A DNA stretch of 64,000 nt from Tamarix chinensis (taxonomy: Eukaryota > Streptophyta > Magnoliopsida > Caryophyllales > Tamaricaceae). The translations under genes and the position numbers were made by a program. The DNA lies in NCBI GenBank assembly GCA_030549775.1, contig CM060177.1, positions 46,216,244 to 46,280,243 of the forward strand, read 5' to 3'. Below are positions 1 to 12,779 of the stretch, in pieces; position 1 is the first letter of the stretch, and each line of letters starts with the position of its first letter. The notes under the pieces are model-generated. The model made no database searches. It was not told the DNA's origin and saw nothing but the letters and a program-made list of their open reading frames with translations.

Positions 1-13
1 TATAAACTCCATG

Positions 14-804
14 TGTCGTGTAAGATAATGGATGAATTATCCAATGTAGGATAATTTTGCTTTTGTTATTGAAGAAGAATATTGATCAAAATAGAAAGAG
101 ATTTGAATTTTTATAAGTCTTCAACTCAAACACACGATTGGAAGTTTTTGATCTTCACTACAATCAAAAGATTTCTATAGAAATAACATTAATTTCTCTA
201 TAGAACTATACCTAAACTCTCTCAAGATAAACTCATTTGAAGAGGAAGGAAGAAAGATTGAAGCTAACCAAGAGTTTTGGCTTAATTCTTCATTCATTAA
301 TGTTCTTATTCACCATGTCCACTAAATGTACAAGTCCATATGTATATACACATATGAGGTCGAGCATAACCTTCATTAATCAAGCCCAAACCAATTGGCC
401 TAACTAACAAAAAATTTAAACTAATACATGTGCATATGGTATACATAATGTTTTATAATTACAATTGTAAGACATTATAAATCATACATAAAATATCAAA
501 TCTACATAAAATCGAATCATGATAATATATTAAATAGTCAAATAATCAAGCTTTATGACTTGTAGCTTTGTCTTCCATGTAACTTTGTAACCTTTGCATT
601 GTCACTATCTTGAACACTAGATATCTTTGGTGAAATATCCTTCTTGCAAATATATATAATACCTGCAAGAATCACTTAAATAAAATATTATTAGGGTTAT
701 TATAACAGTGTTTAAGATTTTCAAAAATAATTAATACCATCTCCAAATATGCTAGCCTATGACCTTTAACATGAGAAGAATGAGATGGAAATGCTCCTGC
801 ATCA
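14..804 (-). repeat. Element A 3' LTR
   Basis: Left-hand LTR, the 3' LTR of this minus-strand element. It aligns over its whole length with 5092-5937: both begin near GTAAGATAATRGATGAATTATC and end in CTGCATCA. It is 55 bp shorter, largely because the other LTR carries a long AT microsatellite. The bases just inside it (805-814), read on minus, are a short purine-rich stretch ending GGAGAA, a weak polypurine tract. Confidence 0.88.
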
Positions 805-1830
805 TTCTCCAATTGTAAAAAAAGAAATTTTCCTCAAATTAGCATCATTATAATAAGGAGATAAATTATAAATGTTGAAAGTCCTAGAAACTCCTCCATA
901 GGATTGAGGTAATTCTAATTCATAAGCATCATTTCCAAATTTTCTTCAAATTTTAAATGGTTCATAAGTTTAGAAATCTCTCTATTATTAAATTTAACCA
1001 TACCAAGTCTCCTGGTGAAAATATTTTTATAATTCTATTTTTGTTCACTTGGTTTTGGTATTTAGCATTAGATTTCTCAATGTTGTTATTAATTTGCTCA
1101 TAAATTTTCTTAAAGAATTCAATTCTTTCTTTAGCATCATAGCTCTTAATATCACCTTTCTTTAATGACAACATATAAATTGGAAAATAAAGATTAGCTC
1201 CATAGAAAACTTTAAATAGATTTGATTGAGTTGTACTAGAATGACTCTTACTGTATGTAAATTCAACATGTGCAAGTTTTGTATCCCAATCTATTGTACT
1301 CTTATTAACTAATTCTCCTAAAGTTCCCAAGGTCCTATTATTCACTTTAGTTTGACCATCCGTTTGTGGATGATAAGATGTATTAAACAATAACTTAGTA
1401 CTTAACATATACCAAAGTGTTGTCCAAAAGTAACTTAAAAATTTTACATATCTATCTGAGACTATACTTTTAGAAATACTATGTAACCTTACTATTTCCT
1501 TGAAATATGAATATATCACATGTGTCATGTCATTCATTTTATTACAAGGACTAAAATGTGCCAATAAAAATGCTCTTGTAATATTTCCTTCATCTTATGA
1601 ATACCAAAATAACCAGATATAGCTCTCTCACATGCTTCCTTAACAAGTAAGTCATGTAAATTAGAATGAGGTATACACAAATTATTAAGTTTGAAAATAT
1701 ATTCATCTTGAAGCACATAATTACCATAACTATGATTTTTCTTACATGCATTATAAATTTCAAAGAAATATTCATCTTTTATATACAATTCTTTCAACAT
1801 TTCAAAACCTAATAATTTAGCATCTAACAT
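805..1830 (-). pseudogene. Element A integrase (broken)
   Basis: Minus-strand remnant of the gypsy integrase. The frame at 1534-1830 holds the N-terminal zinc-binding region (YFGIHKMKEILQEHFYW). The frame at 962-1564 holds part of the catalytic core ([33 protein letters not shown]) and the C-terminal stretch ending SPGDLVWLNLI. Further minus-strand sequence from 961 to 805 still reads as the family C-terminus (SRTFNIYNLSPYYNDANLR) in a broken frame, and runs on into the 3' LTR. Stops and frameshifts make it non-functional. Confidence 0.8.
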
Positions 1831-1946
1831 GAAGAATCATAAATATCCTTGATAATTCATCTACTACTATGTTTTCTTTACCATCGAAATGTTTGGCAAA
1901 AAACATGAAGGATTGTAAAAAACTAACCCATTTTGCATGCCTATGA

Positions 1947-2570
1947 CTAATTCTCATGCAAATATTTTAGACTTTCATGATTTGAATGCAAAACAAATGG
2001 CTTAGGTCTCAAATAATGACTCCATGTTTGTAAGCCTCTTATGATGGCACATAATTTATTATCATATGTTGAATAACTCATTTTATCACCATTTAATTTT
2101 TTAATAGAAAATTCAATGGTCCATTTTATTTTTAGAGTACACCTCTGATCCATAACCCACTAGCATCACATATAATTTCAAATAATTTATCAAAGTTAGG
2201 AAAAGATAATACAAGTACACAACATGGACTCATTCTTCCTCTCACAAGTCATTTTTCTATAAGCTATTGTATTTTTCTTTCTAATTCTTTAGCTTCTTCT
2301 AGATTACATCTATAGGCAGGTCGATTAGGTAAAGACATACCAGAAATTAAGTTTATAACATGTTCTATCCCTCTTTTAGGTGGTAATCTCTATGGTCACT
2401 CATTAGGAAATGCATCTTTATATTCCTCAATAAACTCATCTAATTTAGTATAATTTTCATTTTTCTCCCCTTGTACGGATTCTTTGATAATCAAAGCATA
2501 GCAACTACCTTCTTCATTAATACATTCTATTATCGCCTTTTCATGCAAAAATAAATTCTTATTATTTTTT
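1947..2570 (-). pseudogene. Element A RNase H and start of reverse transcriptase, RT core deleted
   Basis: The frame at 1947-2153 (minus) is RNase H sequence (SYSTYDNKLCAIIRGLQTWSHYLRPKPFVLHSNHESLKYL). Upstream on minus, about 2230-2350, the reverse transcriptase N-terminal region is readable (LPNRPAYRCNLEEAKELE, then MSPCCV). It jumps near 2205-2215 directly to the RNase H entry motif (SFPNFDKLFEI.CDASG). The palm segment with the YxDD catalytic motif, present in elements B, C and D, is absent. This is an internal deletion of several hundred bases, so the copy cannot be autonomous. Confidence 0.75.
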
Positions 2571-2750
2571 ACTATGTTGTCATTATCATACTTAGAAGGT
2601 TTAAGTTTATACTTTTTCTTATCCTTTTCAATAAGAAATTCATTAGTATTACCATTATGAATAGCACATCTATCATATCACCATGGTCTACCTAATAAGA
2701 TTCCATATACAACCATAGGCAAAACATCACATAGCACATCATCATAATAA

Positions 2751-2936
2751 TTACCAGTTAATGAGATTAAGATTTGTTTTATTACCTTTATTCCTTTTTT
2801 CCTTAGTAAGCCATTGAAGAGAATAAGGCTTCGGATGTCGTTTTGTATCTAATCCCAACTTTTTCACCATCCTCTCATTAGCTACATTTGTACACGATCC
2901 ACTATCAATGATATCCCGATAAACTATATCTCTCAT
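2751..2936 (-). pseudogene. Element A aspartic protease fragment
   Basis: The minus-strand frame contains IIDSGSCTNVANERMVKKLGL followed by HPKPYSLQWL, matching the retroviral-type protease of elements B, C and D (DSG active-site triad, then HPKPY.LQW). The flanking protease sequence down to about 2560 is recognisable but interrupted by stops. Confidence 0.75.
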
Positions 2937-3134
2937 TCTTCCCTTAATTTTGAATATCTTCTCTCATTAGTTAAGTTGCTCATTAGATTAAATTTGAAGT
3001 ACTATTTATAATACATAAAAATCATTTTCTTGATTCTCACACTCACTATAAATTTCTTCATTTGACTAAAAATTAGGGTCTTCATCATAATCTCCATAGC
3101 TTCAATCTCTTGTATATATAATACTCTTTAGTTG

Positions 3135-4184
3135 GGACATTCTCTAGTTTAATGTCCAAATCCTTAGCATTTAAAGCATTGCTTTGTAGAGACTTTTTTG
3201 ACCATATTGCCCTTTTCCGCTCGGTTAAATCCTAGTTTCTTCTCAAAATTTGTAGAGCTTGAGGTACCCATCACATACTTGGTAGCTTTTGTACTCATAT
3301 AATACTTCATAAAAGTACTTTGCTTGGCTTGACGCTAGTATATTTGATTTAATTTTCAAACCTCAAAGATAGCTTAATCATGCCATCAAAAGAATTATAT
3401 AAATAAGTTTCAACTTTGTCTTGAATCATCATGTTAAGGGCACCTAGAAATTGAGCACATGTTTGTTTCTTTTTCTCATGGATGTCACATATAAGTGGTA
3501 ACCTTTTGAATTCCCTAACTTATTCTTCAACACTTAAAATTCCTTTTCTAAGAGTAGTCAAACTAATGTAATTATATTTCTCATACTCTTTAAGTACAAA
3601 TTTATTTCTCAAATGTTTCTTAAGCTTATCCCAAGATATGATTTTAGATTTACCCTCTCTTTTCCTAGTTCTCTTCAAGTTATCATAACATATCCTAGCA
3701 AACTTCTTACATTTAAGAGTATCTAATGTACACCTTTTCTTTTCATGATAATCCTGGAATTCAAAAATATCCTCTACCTCATGTATCCACTTAAGAAATA
3801 ACTCACCATCAAGTTTACTATCAAAATCATGACGATCAAGTTTGCTACCTTTATCTTCTTTATGATGATGCCTTGATTGATGATCATATTTCCTTTGATT
3901 ACTTACACTCCCTTATGACTTTTATTCATTGTCTACTCATGAGTTAAAATATCTTCCTTTGGCTGGTTTGATTGGCTTTGAAACACTTTCCATTCAATCT
4001 ATGAATAACTCATTTTGTTCTTGCATATTTTGCACCGACTCTTGTTTGGTAAGTCGAGACCCCATCCTTTGCAATTGAGTTTGCATTGTAGGAACCTATT
4101 GAAGTTGAGCATTGGTTATAGCTAAATTGATTGAGAGATTTTGGATTACATAAAAAATAACTTGAACATTTAATTCCCCTTCCA
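3135..4184 (-). pseudogene. Element A gag (broken)
   Basis: On minus, an ATG at 4184 begins a reading MEGELNVQV..., followed by coiled-coil-like Gln-rich sequence (about 4030-4090), as in the gag start of element C. A capsid-like middle follows. Near 3140-3190 a CCHC zinc-knuckle remnant (QCFKC.GFGH..RECPN) is visible. Many stop codons interrupt it. Confidence 0.65.
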
Positions 4185-5070
4185 TATTAATGAACTTACT
4201 AACACACTCAACAAAAGATTAGTAACTCCTTAGGGAGTTGGTTGGAAACCTAAATCACTCAATGATTATCCTTTGGTTTTGAGTTGGTTCTTGCAGAAAT
4301 TTTTAATTCCAATAAATCAAAAAGACAACCAAAAATCAAAATTATTACACAAAAAATGAACTATGACACTTTACACATTTATTTTTGAATTTCTTGATAT
4401 ATAATTTAACAAAAAAAAAAACAAAACTAATCACTCGATATCTTCCCAAAAAATTATATATGTATTTTATGTTTTAACATGCAATATAACTAGAGTAGAG
4501 TTGAAACACAAAATATATGTATTAATTGTATTTATATCACAAACAACTAGTCTAAATGATGGAATATACTAAACTTATATTTGAATACAAAAAATATAGA
4601 CACTCAATATAGGTATTAAACATGCAAATGGCAATTAGGTTTAAATGCTTATTTGGTTCTCATGCAATTTAATAAATCATCAAAGGTGTTTATTCTTCAT
4701 GAAAACCTATCCTAATCATGTATAATATCACGAAGACTAATTTTCTTCAAGATCAATGCAAAAAAAATAACACAAACACTCGTTTCCTTGCTCAAATCAC
4801 TTGAAACATTACATGCACTTGCTAACTTTATGTTCGGTCTCTAATATGAAATCATTCAAGATTCACTTCAAGATCATCATATCAAATTTCCTAACTACAC
4901 ATTTGACCATCCAAGATCATACATATACATGTAAGAATTCAAAAAAGGTAATCAAGATTCAAAGAACCATAGTGAGGATGATCAAGAAACTCAACCAAAG
5001 TCGATGTAGATGTGTTTGCTAGTTTCCACCTTGAAGTCGTGTTCTTCTCTAGTTTGTGTCAAACCAAAAA

Positions 5071-5086
5071 GCCTTATTTGATACCA
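5071..5086 (-). other. Element A primer-binding site (tRNA-Met type)
   Basis: On minus this reads TGGTATCAAATAAGGC, 5 bases from the end of the 5' LTR. TGGTATCA matches the start of the initiator-Met primer site used by many plant LTR elements; the rest has drifted from the usual TGGTATCAGAGC. Confidence 0.75.
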
Positions 5087-5091
5087 AAAAT

Positions 5092-5416
5092 TGATGCGTA
5101 AGATAATAGATGAATTATCATTCACAATGTAGGATCTTTTTGCTTATGTTATTGAAGAAGAATGTCGATCAAACTATAAAGAAATTCAAAGTTGTAGAAG
5201 TCTTCAACTCAAACACACGATTGGAAGTATTTGATCTTCACCATGATTAAAAGATTTCTAAAGACAAAACACTAATTTATCTATATAACTATACCTAAAC
5301 TCTCTCAAGATAAACTCACTCGAAGAGGAAGGAAGGAAGGTCAAATCTAACCAATAGTCTCTTCTTAATTCTTCATTCATTAATGTTTTTATTAACCATG
5401 TCCACCGAATGTACAA

Positions 5417-5487
<71 letters not shown>

Positions 5488-5937
5488 TATGAGGCCAAGC
5501 TTAACCTTCATTAATCAAGCCCCAACAAATAATCCTAATTAAGAAAAAGTTAAACTAATACATGTCCATATGGTATGCATAATGGTTTATAATTACAATG
5601 ATAATACATTATAATGTATGCATAAAACATCAAAGCTCCATAAAATCTGATCATGATAATACATTGAAAAATCAAATAATCAAGCTTCATGTCTTGTAGC
5701 TTTTATCTTTTATGCAAATGTCTAACCCTTTCATTGTCATTGTGTTGCACACTAGATGTCCTTGGTAAAATCTTCTTCTTGTAAACATATATAATATCAT
5801 CAAGAATCACTTAATGAATTATTTTTCGGGTTATTATGAAGGTATTCAAGATTTTCAAGAATAATTGGTATCATCTCTAAATATACTAGCTTCTGACCTT
5901 CAACAAGAGAAGAATAAAATGGAGATGCTCTGCATCA
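5092..5937 (-). repeat. Element A 5' LTR
   Basis: Right-hand LTR, the 5' LTR of this minus-strand element, 846 bp, starting TGATGCG and ending TGCATCA on plus. It contains the AT microsatellite at 5420-5484, which replaces a short ATGTATATACACAT stretch in the partner LTR. Confidence 0.88.
5420..5484. repeat. (AT)n microsatellite inside the LTR
   Basis: About 32 uninterrupted AT dinucleotides in the element A 5' LTR. Short translated frames across it (Tyr-Ile repeats) are artefacts. Confidence 0.95.
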
Positions 5938-5942
5938 CCATG

Positions 5943-7702
5943 ACCAAATCACTATTTACATAAATTCTATAAAAGATGTCCAGTCCTCAACCTCCTTACT
6001 AATTTGGCAAGACCAAGACACAATTGAACCATAAGTCATAAAAGAATATATATCTATGATAAGATAACATATGTATCATACAACACAACACCCTAATACT
6101 ATATACTTGAACAAACAAGCTATTGCATCATACGTTGACCACTAAACCTATCAAGACTAATTATAAAAATATAAAATAAGAAAAACAAGACTCAAATATT
6201 AGGTTTTTCCCTTCCTCAAAACATAGAAATTACAAAATCATTTGCTTCACTCCGTAAGCCAAACTATGTTTTGCATTGGAGTGTATCATGTAAGGTGCAT
6301 TCGGAGTGCAAAATAGCAATATTTAAATGAAAAAAATAACTCTCAACTCATTGTATACACATGTATCATTTGATGTTTTTCTTTCTTTAAGCTAATATTT
6401 ATTTATGTTTCGCTTGATATGTTTCCTTCTTTAGGTTGATGTTTATTTAAGTTTTTTTTCGCTGATGTTTATTCAGTTTTGATTGATGTTTTATTATTAT
6501 ATTTATTATAATACCAATATTTATAATAATAACAATAATTGTAATAAAATTTGAAATTATAACTATAATTATAATTGTTATAATCAAACAATAAAATTAT
6601 AATTATTATAATTTTAAACTAAAAAAATTAAAACATTATTACACTTATTATATTTGTTACTATTTAGTACACCGCGAGTACTATGTAAGTTGCACCTAGG
6701 TACATAATATTTGTATTGGTTTCTCTAACCACCATCTATTTCTTCTACCTTTTTCTTTCATCTTGCTTTATTTTTTTACTAAAGAACTTATATACGATTG
6801 TCCATATTGAGGCAACTATATATATGATGTTTTCTATGTTTATTTTTTTAGTATTTATGATCTATATGGGCACAAATGATCAGAGAAACCAAGAAAATTT
6901 ACTTCGTAATTCACACAAAAATAATAAGAAACTTTAACAATGCTTCTTAGTCTAGATGTTGACTATTCTATTCTTTATCTCCTTCTTTACTCTCTACTAT
7001 CCTAATCTCCCACCCTTAAACTTTTGTCATTTATTTTTTTAGTATATTCCATTATCTTCTAATTTTTTTCAATTTATTATCCAACTTGATGCCTCTATCT
7101 CCATCAACGGTTCATTATAAGTTACCTCACTTTGGGCATCCCATTAATATTCTATGCTACTTTGATTTCTCTTCAAAATATTTCATCAATGGAATTCCTT
7201 AAAGTTTGGGCATTATTATATTTGAATCATTCTCTTAGATTTGACTTATAAATTGTGGTGTTGGATTTTTCATCTGTGGCATTTTCTATTATTGGCAGTA
7301 GTTTATTTGACAAATGTAATTAGATTTTTTTACACTCAAAGAATTTGTTTGTTACATTAATTAGTGTTTTGTGGCTTAATCAAGCATTCCAAAAATTCTC
7401 TTATGAGATATTTAAAATTCATGAAACTATATAATTTTTAGTTTTTATTCCACTTATAAATTAGGCTCCATCCATTATATTTGTAAAAAAATTATAATTG
7501 GATTACTTTTTCTAAATTTCAAATATATCCCATTAGTGTTCCAATTTTTTGGATACCTGGTTGAATCAGATGTGGATTTATATGTAGAACATATAATATC
7601 AAATTGAATTGGATATCTGAAAAAAAATATTTGATCAGATATGAATTTCTAATTTTGCATAAACCAAACCATAGTAGTGATATAGAGGCACTAGAGACAG
7701 TT
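5943..7702. other. Intergenic AT-rich stretch, no gene seen
   Basis: No supportable coding frame or repeat boundary. The section 6480-6650 is almost pure A/T. The 73-codon plus frame at 6716 is low-complexity hydrophobic sequence of AT-rich DNA with no recognisable family. Confidence 0.6.
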
Positions 7703-8563
7703 TGATATGTGTCTCCATAATTTGTACTTAAATAATTCTATTAACTGTTATAAATTATATTGCACATATAATTACTTTTCTTATTGTGTGGTTAATTAGG
7801 AAATTAAATCAGAATATGGGAGATGGATCAAGATGAGTTGCTGTGTATAGTTGTTGTTGGTTGCTGTTGATGACAGGAAATTGCTGTATTAAATTGTTGA
7901 TTATACCATATGATGCATTCGCCGACATAATTTGGCTAATGGAAATTAAGTTGGCCATGTAATCTACCACCTGACCCATATTTACTGGGTTAGAAGGATT
8001 GTGGATTACGCAACCTTTGATAACCATGATTAGCTAATAAAATTTAGCTGATGGGGATTAATTTGTAAATCCATTATTTGGATTAGTGTATATTTGTATT
8101 TTTTTCTTTGAAGTTGGGCTGCTTTACTATCCTAGCTCCACGATCTGTTTGTTGTATTAATCAGATGGATTGTGGGCTGATATGTTGTATTATACTTGAT
8201 CCCATCATCCATATAAGGGCCTTATTGTGTGTATTGTATACGCCCATATATAAGGCGTATACTGGACAGTATATAGGGAAATTTTTGGCTGAAATACATT
8301 TGGACGATTTTTCTGGAATTTCTCTCCATCTCTCTCTCCCTCGTGACTGACTCATTCGCTCGATCTTCTTCTTCCTTGATCTCCTTCTCGATCTTCTTTC
8401 TGTTAATCCAACTCCCGTAGCCGTTAATTACAACTACGCTCTGAGTTTTTCTAATCTTCCTTTGGATTAAACTACTTAGGCTGATTTTTTTTTGTGCAAA
8501 ATCGAACCCCGTGCTCGATTCACGATCCAGCGAAAATTCTTGAAACCTATCCAGGCTTCATCA
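7703..8563 (+). repeat. Element B 5' LTR
   Basis: 861 bp, TGATATG...TTCATCA. The start is fixed by alignment with the 3' LTR at 13868 (TGATGTGTGTCT) and with element D (TGATATGAATCT). The end is fixed by the primer site two bases later. Confidence 0.9.
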
Positions 8564-8565
8564 TT

Positions 8566-8577
8566 TGGTATCAGAGC
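8566..8577 (+). other. Element B primer-binding site
   Basis: TGGTATCAGAGC, the canonical plant initiator tRNA-Met primer site, 2 bases after the 5' LTR. Confidence 0.93.
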
Positions 8578-9311
8578 CTTGAATCTTCGAGTGCTAATAG
8601 TTTATTTCATTTATTGTTGAAATTTATTGCTCTTTTCTTAATCCTTGAGTTCGCTAACCCTCGGTTATGAAGTGTTGTTTCTAGGGTTTACGACTGACAA
8701 GAATCGAATGATTCTTGTTGCGATTAAGCCGGCGGCAAAGAAATTGCCCTAATGAAGACGACAGTGCTTGGAAACCCTAAGTAACTGTTGGTACGAACTT
8801 CACAGTTAGGGTTTGGTATGGATTCTTGAATCTTGACAGTACTCGATAAGTACTTCCCGATCGGTAAACTTGATCCTTTCTTTTTCTAATTCCTACAATT
8901 ATTGGACGTTAGGTTTGATATTCTCGTTACGAGTTAATGCTCCACTAATTCTTTAAAGAGTGCGCATGTATTAACTCAGTACCGGTGAACCTTTGGTTCT
9001 AGAAATGGGTAGGGACTCCAAGAAGAGGGGTCCTAACTCATTCGGCTTAACCGCCAACATTTATTGGAGTGGTAATTTTGTTCCTTTCATGAAATTTTAC
9101 TACTTTGTGTGGGTCAACGAATGTTTGATATTATTGTGCTGTTTTAGTAAATTATCCTAATTTTTTAATTGCACTGCTATCCCTTTATTATAAGTGTGTT
9201 CAATTTGCTATTTTCGGTTGAATTGATAGTAAAGTGTGTTGTTCTCTGTAAGTTGATTATCTATCCGTGTTTTTCTTTTTCTTTATAAAATAAATAACGA
9301 TAGGATTCTTG

Positions 9312-10560
9312 ATGTCTAATAATGGCCAATCTGTGAACCAATCTGTATCTGTATCTAGTAATGATCTGTTAGAGACACTTAGGACATTTCAAGAACAAAT
9401 GACTGCCCAATTGGTTGTTTTATCTGCTAACCTAGAGCAGAGAATAGGAGAGCAATAAATTAGAATCAATGATTTGCAAAATATTAGGATAAATGACCAA
9501 CATGTTGGGGTATTAGGAAGGGCTCCCATGGACCCTAGAAATAGGATTCCACCTTTAACTAACTTAGAGGAACTAGAAGATCAAATATCCAATAATAGTG
9601 ATAGGAGACCAAGATAGGTTAATAGGCAGGAAAGAGAGTTAGATCAAGTTGATAGGAACATAGGTAACCTTAAATTTAATATACCTAGATTCAATGGGGG
9701 GGAATGATCCTGATTATTACTTTGAGTGGGAAAGAAAGATAGAATTAGTGTTTGAGTGCCACAACTATTCTGATGAAAAGAAAATTAAAGTAGCAGTAGT
9801 ATAATTCACAGACTATGCATCTTCTTGGTATCATAACCTTGTTTTAACTAGGCGTAGGAGTAGAGAACCACCTATACAGACATGGGATGAGTTTAAGATT
9901 TTGATGAGAAAAAGGTTTGTTCCAAGTTAATATTATAGGGAATTACATAAAAAGCTGCAAACATTAAATCAGGATAATAGGTCTGTAGATGAGTACTTTA
10001 AGGAATTAGAGATGTTAGTGATCAAAACAGGAATTTTTGAGGATGAGGATGCCACAATGACTAGATTATTGAGTGGGTTAAACTCTAAGATAGTTGATAA
10101 GGTAGAGTTATATCCCTATGGAACCTTGAGTGAGATGGTTAATATAGCCACAAAGATAGAAAGTCAAATAAGGATAACTAGGCAGTATAAACCCCCTGGA
10201 ATTGGGATTAGGAATACTCTGAAGAGGAATTTTGGAGGACCTAATTCTGGAAACTAGAAGAATAATGGAAAGTTTGAGTCTAGAGGTAAAGGTAATGAGG
10301 CTAAGGTAGGAAATATATTTGATAAAGGAAAAACTATAGCAGCTAACCCTATTAATGGCCCTAACAAAACTAGAGACATAAAGTGTTTTAAGTGCGGGGG
10401 ATTAGGTCACATAACTTCTGAATGTCCTAATAAGAGGAATATCTTGATTAGAGAATCTGGAGATATAGAATCTGAATCTGAAGAAGAAGAATTAGAGGTT
10501 AACTTGATTAGGGATGACAATAGTGATTTAAAAGAAGAGATAGAACTTCCAATTAGTAGA
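9312..10560 (+). pseudogene. Element B gag (broken)
   Basis: The ATG at 9312 starts MSNNGQSVNQSV, aligning with the gag start of element D at 33733. A TAA near 9456, a G7 run at 9696-9702 (one base longer than an open frame needs) and further stops break it. The frame at 10012-10257 is capsid C-terminal sequence. The zinc knuckle CFKCGGLGHITSECPNK (CX2CX4HX4C) lies at about 10385-10435, followed by an acidic Ser/Glu-rich linker. Confidence 0.85.
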
Positions 10561-11170
10561 GACCTTTTTGTTGTGTGTAGGGCATTAAACAATAATAAGT
10601 TACCTGATCCAAATGCAATACAGAGAGAAAATATATTTCATACTAGGTGCTTAATTGATGATAAGTGTTTTAATATGGCAATAGATAGTGGTAATTGTAT
10701 AAATGCTGCTAGTACTTTATTAGTATCTAAATTAGGTTTACCAACTGCTTGACATCCAAAATCCTATAGGCTACAATGGTTAAATGAATTAGGAGATGTT
10801 AAGGTTAGTCAACAGGTTCTAGTAAACTTAAAATTAGGTAAGTATGAAGATTCAGTTTTGTGTGACATTGTTCTAATGCATGCTGCTCATTTATTATTGG
10901 GAAGGCCATGGAAATATGATAGAAGAGTAACACATGATGGGTACAAGAATAGATATACTATACATAAGGATGATAAGAAAATTATTTTAGCACCTATGAC
11001 TCCAAAAGAAATCTTTGATGATTAAATTAAAATAAAGTCTGATTATAAGGAATTAACTAAATAGAGTGTAGAGGCTAGAACTAGTTCAAAGGAGGTTAAG
11101 AAATCATTTGGGTTTTATGATAAAAGGGGAGATGTTGAAAAGGCTATTAGGCAGCAATCAAATGTATATC
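10561..11170 (+). pseudogene. Element B aspartic protease (broken)
   Basis: [22 protein letters not shown] (about 10675-10740) carries the DSG active-site motif. A TGA at about 10750 replaces a codon present in D (Lys before HPK). Downstream, LLLGRPWKYD and the linker toward reverse transcriptase are readable, with extra stops near 11023 and 11062. Confidence 0.8.
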
Positions 11171-11172
11171 TG

Positions 11173-12779
11173 ATGGTCTATAAAGAGTGTTATGAGTGTC
11201 ATCTAGAGTTAAGTGAGGATGTGCCTAATAATGTGAGAAAACTGTTAGAGGAATATAGTGAGTTATTCCTTGAAGAGATTCCCCATGGATTACCTCCACT
11301 AAGGGGCATAGAACATCAAATAGATTTTATACCAGGAGTTGTTATTCCAAATAGGCCTGCTTATAGGGCTAACCTTGAGGAAGTTAAGGAATTAAAGAGG
11401 CAGGTTTCTGAATTATTAAGTAAGGGTTATATTAAGGAGTCAATGAGTCCCTGTGTTTTCCCAGTACTCTTAGTTCCAAAGAAAGATGGAAGTTGGAGGA
11501 TGTGCATAGATAGTAGAGTAGTAAACAAAATAACCATTAAGTATAGGTATCCTATACCTAGGTTAGATGAAATGTTAGATCTTCTCCATGGTGCTTTAAT
11601 TTTTTCAAAAATAGATTTAAAGAGTGGATATCATCAAATTAGGATGAAACTAGGAGATGAGTGGAAAACATCTTTCAAAACAAATTTTGGGTTATATGAG
11701 CGGTTCGTTATGCCATTTGGGTTATCCAATGCTCCAAGTACCTTCATGAGGCTTATGAACCATGTGCTTAGAAACTTTATTGGAAAGTTTGTAGTTGTTT
11801 ACTTTGATGATATACTTATTTACAGTAAATCTCTAGAAGAGCATTTAAGACCTTTGAGAGTCATTGTGGATGTGTTTAAAGCATAACAATTGTATGCTAA
11901 TTTAGCTAAGTCTAGGTTTTGTTTAGAGAGTGTGGTATTCCTAGGATTTGTTCTTGGTAAGGATGGCATATCTGTTGATAAGGAAAAGATTAAAGCCATG
12001 CAAGAGTGGCCTGTACCTAAAATAGTGACTGAAGTTAGAAGTTTCCATGGTTTTGTGTTTTTTTTTATCGTAGATTTGTTAGGAACTTTAGTACAATAGT
12101 TTCTCCCTTAACAACAATAACAAAAAAGGAAAATGGTTTTAAATGGGGCTTAGAGCAACATAAATGTTTTGAAACTCTTAAAACCAAGCTAACACAAGTG
12201 CCTATATTAATCCTTCCTGATTTTGAGAAAATGTTTGAATTAGATTGTGATGCTTCCAGGTTGGGAATAGGGGTTGTACTTTCTCAAGAGGGTAGACCTA
12301 TAGCTTATTTTAGTGAAAAACTAAATGGTAGTACTTTAAATTACTCTACTTATGAAAAGGAATTGTTTGCTTTAGTAAGAGCCTTAGAGGTTTGGCAACA
12401 TTATTTATGGCCTAGAGAGTTTGTTATAAATACTGATCAAGAAGCTATCAAATATCTAAAAAGCCAATCAAAATTAAATAAAAGACAGGGTAGATGGATT
12501 GAATTTATTGAAATTTTTCCCTATATAATTAAATATAAAAAAGGAGGTGACAATATAATGGCAGATGCCTTATCTAGAAGACATGCTTTGCTAAATACTG
12601 TAGATGATACTTTGTTGGGATTTTCTTGTGTTAAAATTTTATATTTGGAGGATCATGATTTTAAAGAAATATATAAAAAATGTGAAACTGCTACACAAGG
12701 GAAATATTATATCTATGAGGGTTACTTATTTAGAGAAAATAGACTGTGCATACCTTATTGTTCATATAGAGGATTATAA
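11173..12779 (+). pseudogene. Element B reverse transcriptase and RNase H (broken)
   Basis: 11173-11886 is a 237-codon open stretch of reverse transcriptase: [48 protein letters not shown], and the catalytic [13 protein letters not shown] at 11887 replaces a Glu codon of D. A T-run near 12057-12066 is two bases longer than in D and shifts the frame. RNase H resumes at 12198 ([40 protein letters not shown]). It ends in a TAA at 12777 where D has a Leu codon. Confidence 0.9.

Larger units (their letters stand above)
14..5937 (-). mobile_element. Ty3/gypsy LTR retrotransposon, element A (decayed)
   Basis: A complete-length but dead Ty3/gypsy element read on the minus strand. Two related LTRs (14-804 and 5092-5937) share the terminal form TG..GCATCA on the plus strand. 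The 5-bp sequence CCATG lies directly outside both ends (9-13 and 5938-5942), which is the target-site duplication expected of integrase. Between the LTRs, minus-strand fragments of gag, zinc knuckle, protease, RNase H and integrase follow the gypsy order (integrase last). Many stop codons are present and the reverse transcriptase core is missing. It is related to element C and to the solo LTR at 28446-29277. The boundaries are seen directly; the gypsy assignment rests on domain order and motifs. Confidence 0.9.

Noticed and set aside
5258..5488. 76-codon minus frame with Tyr-Ile repeats
   Set aside because: Translation of the (AT)n microsatellite inside an LTR.
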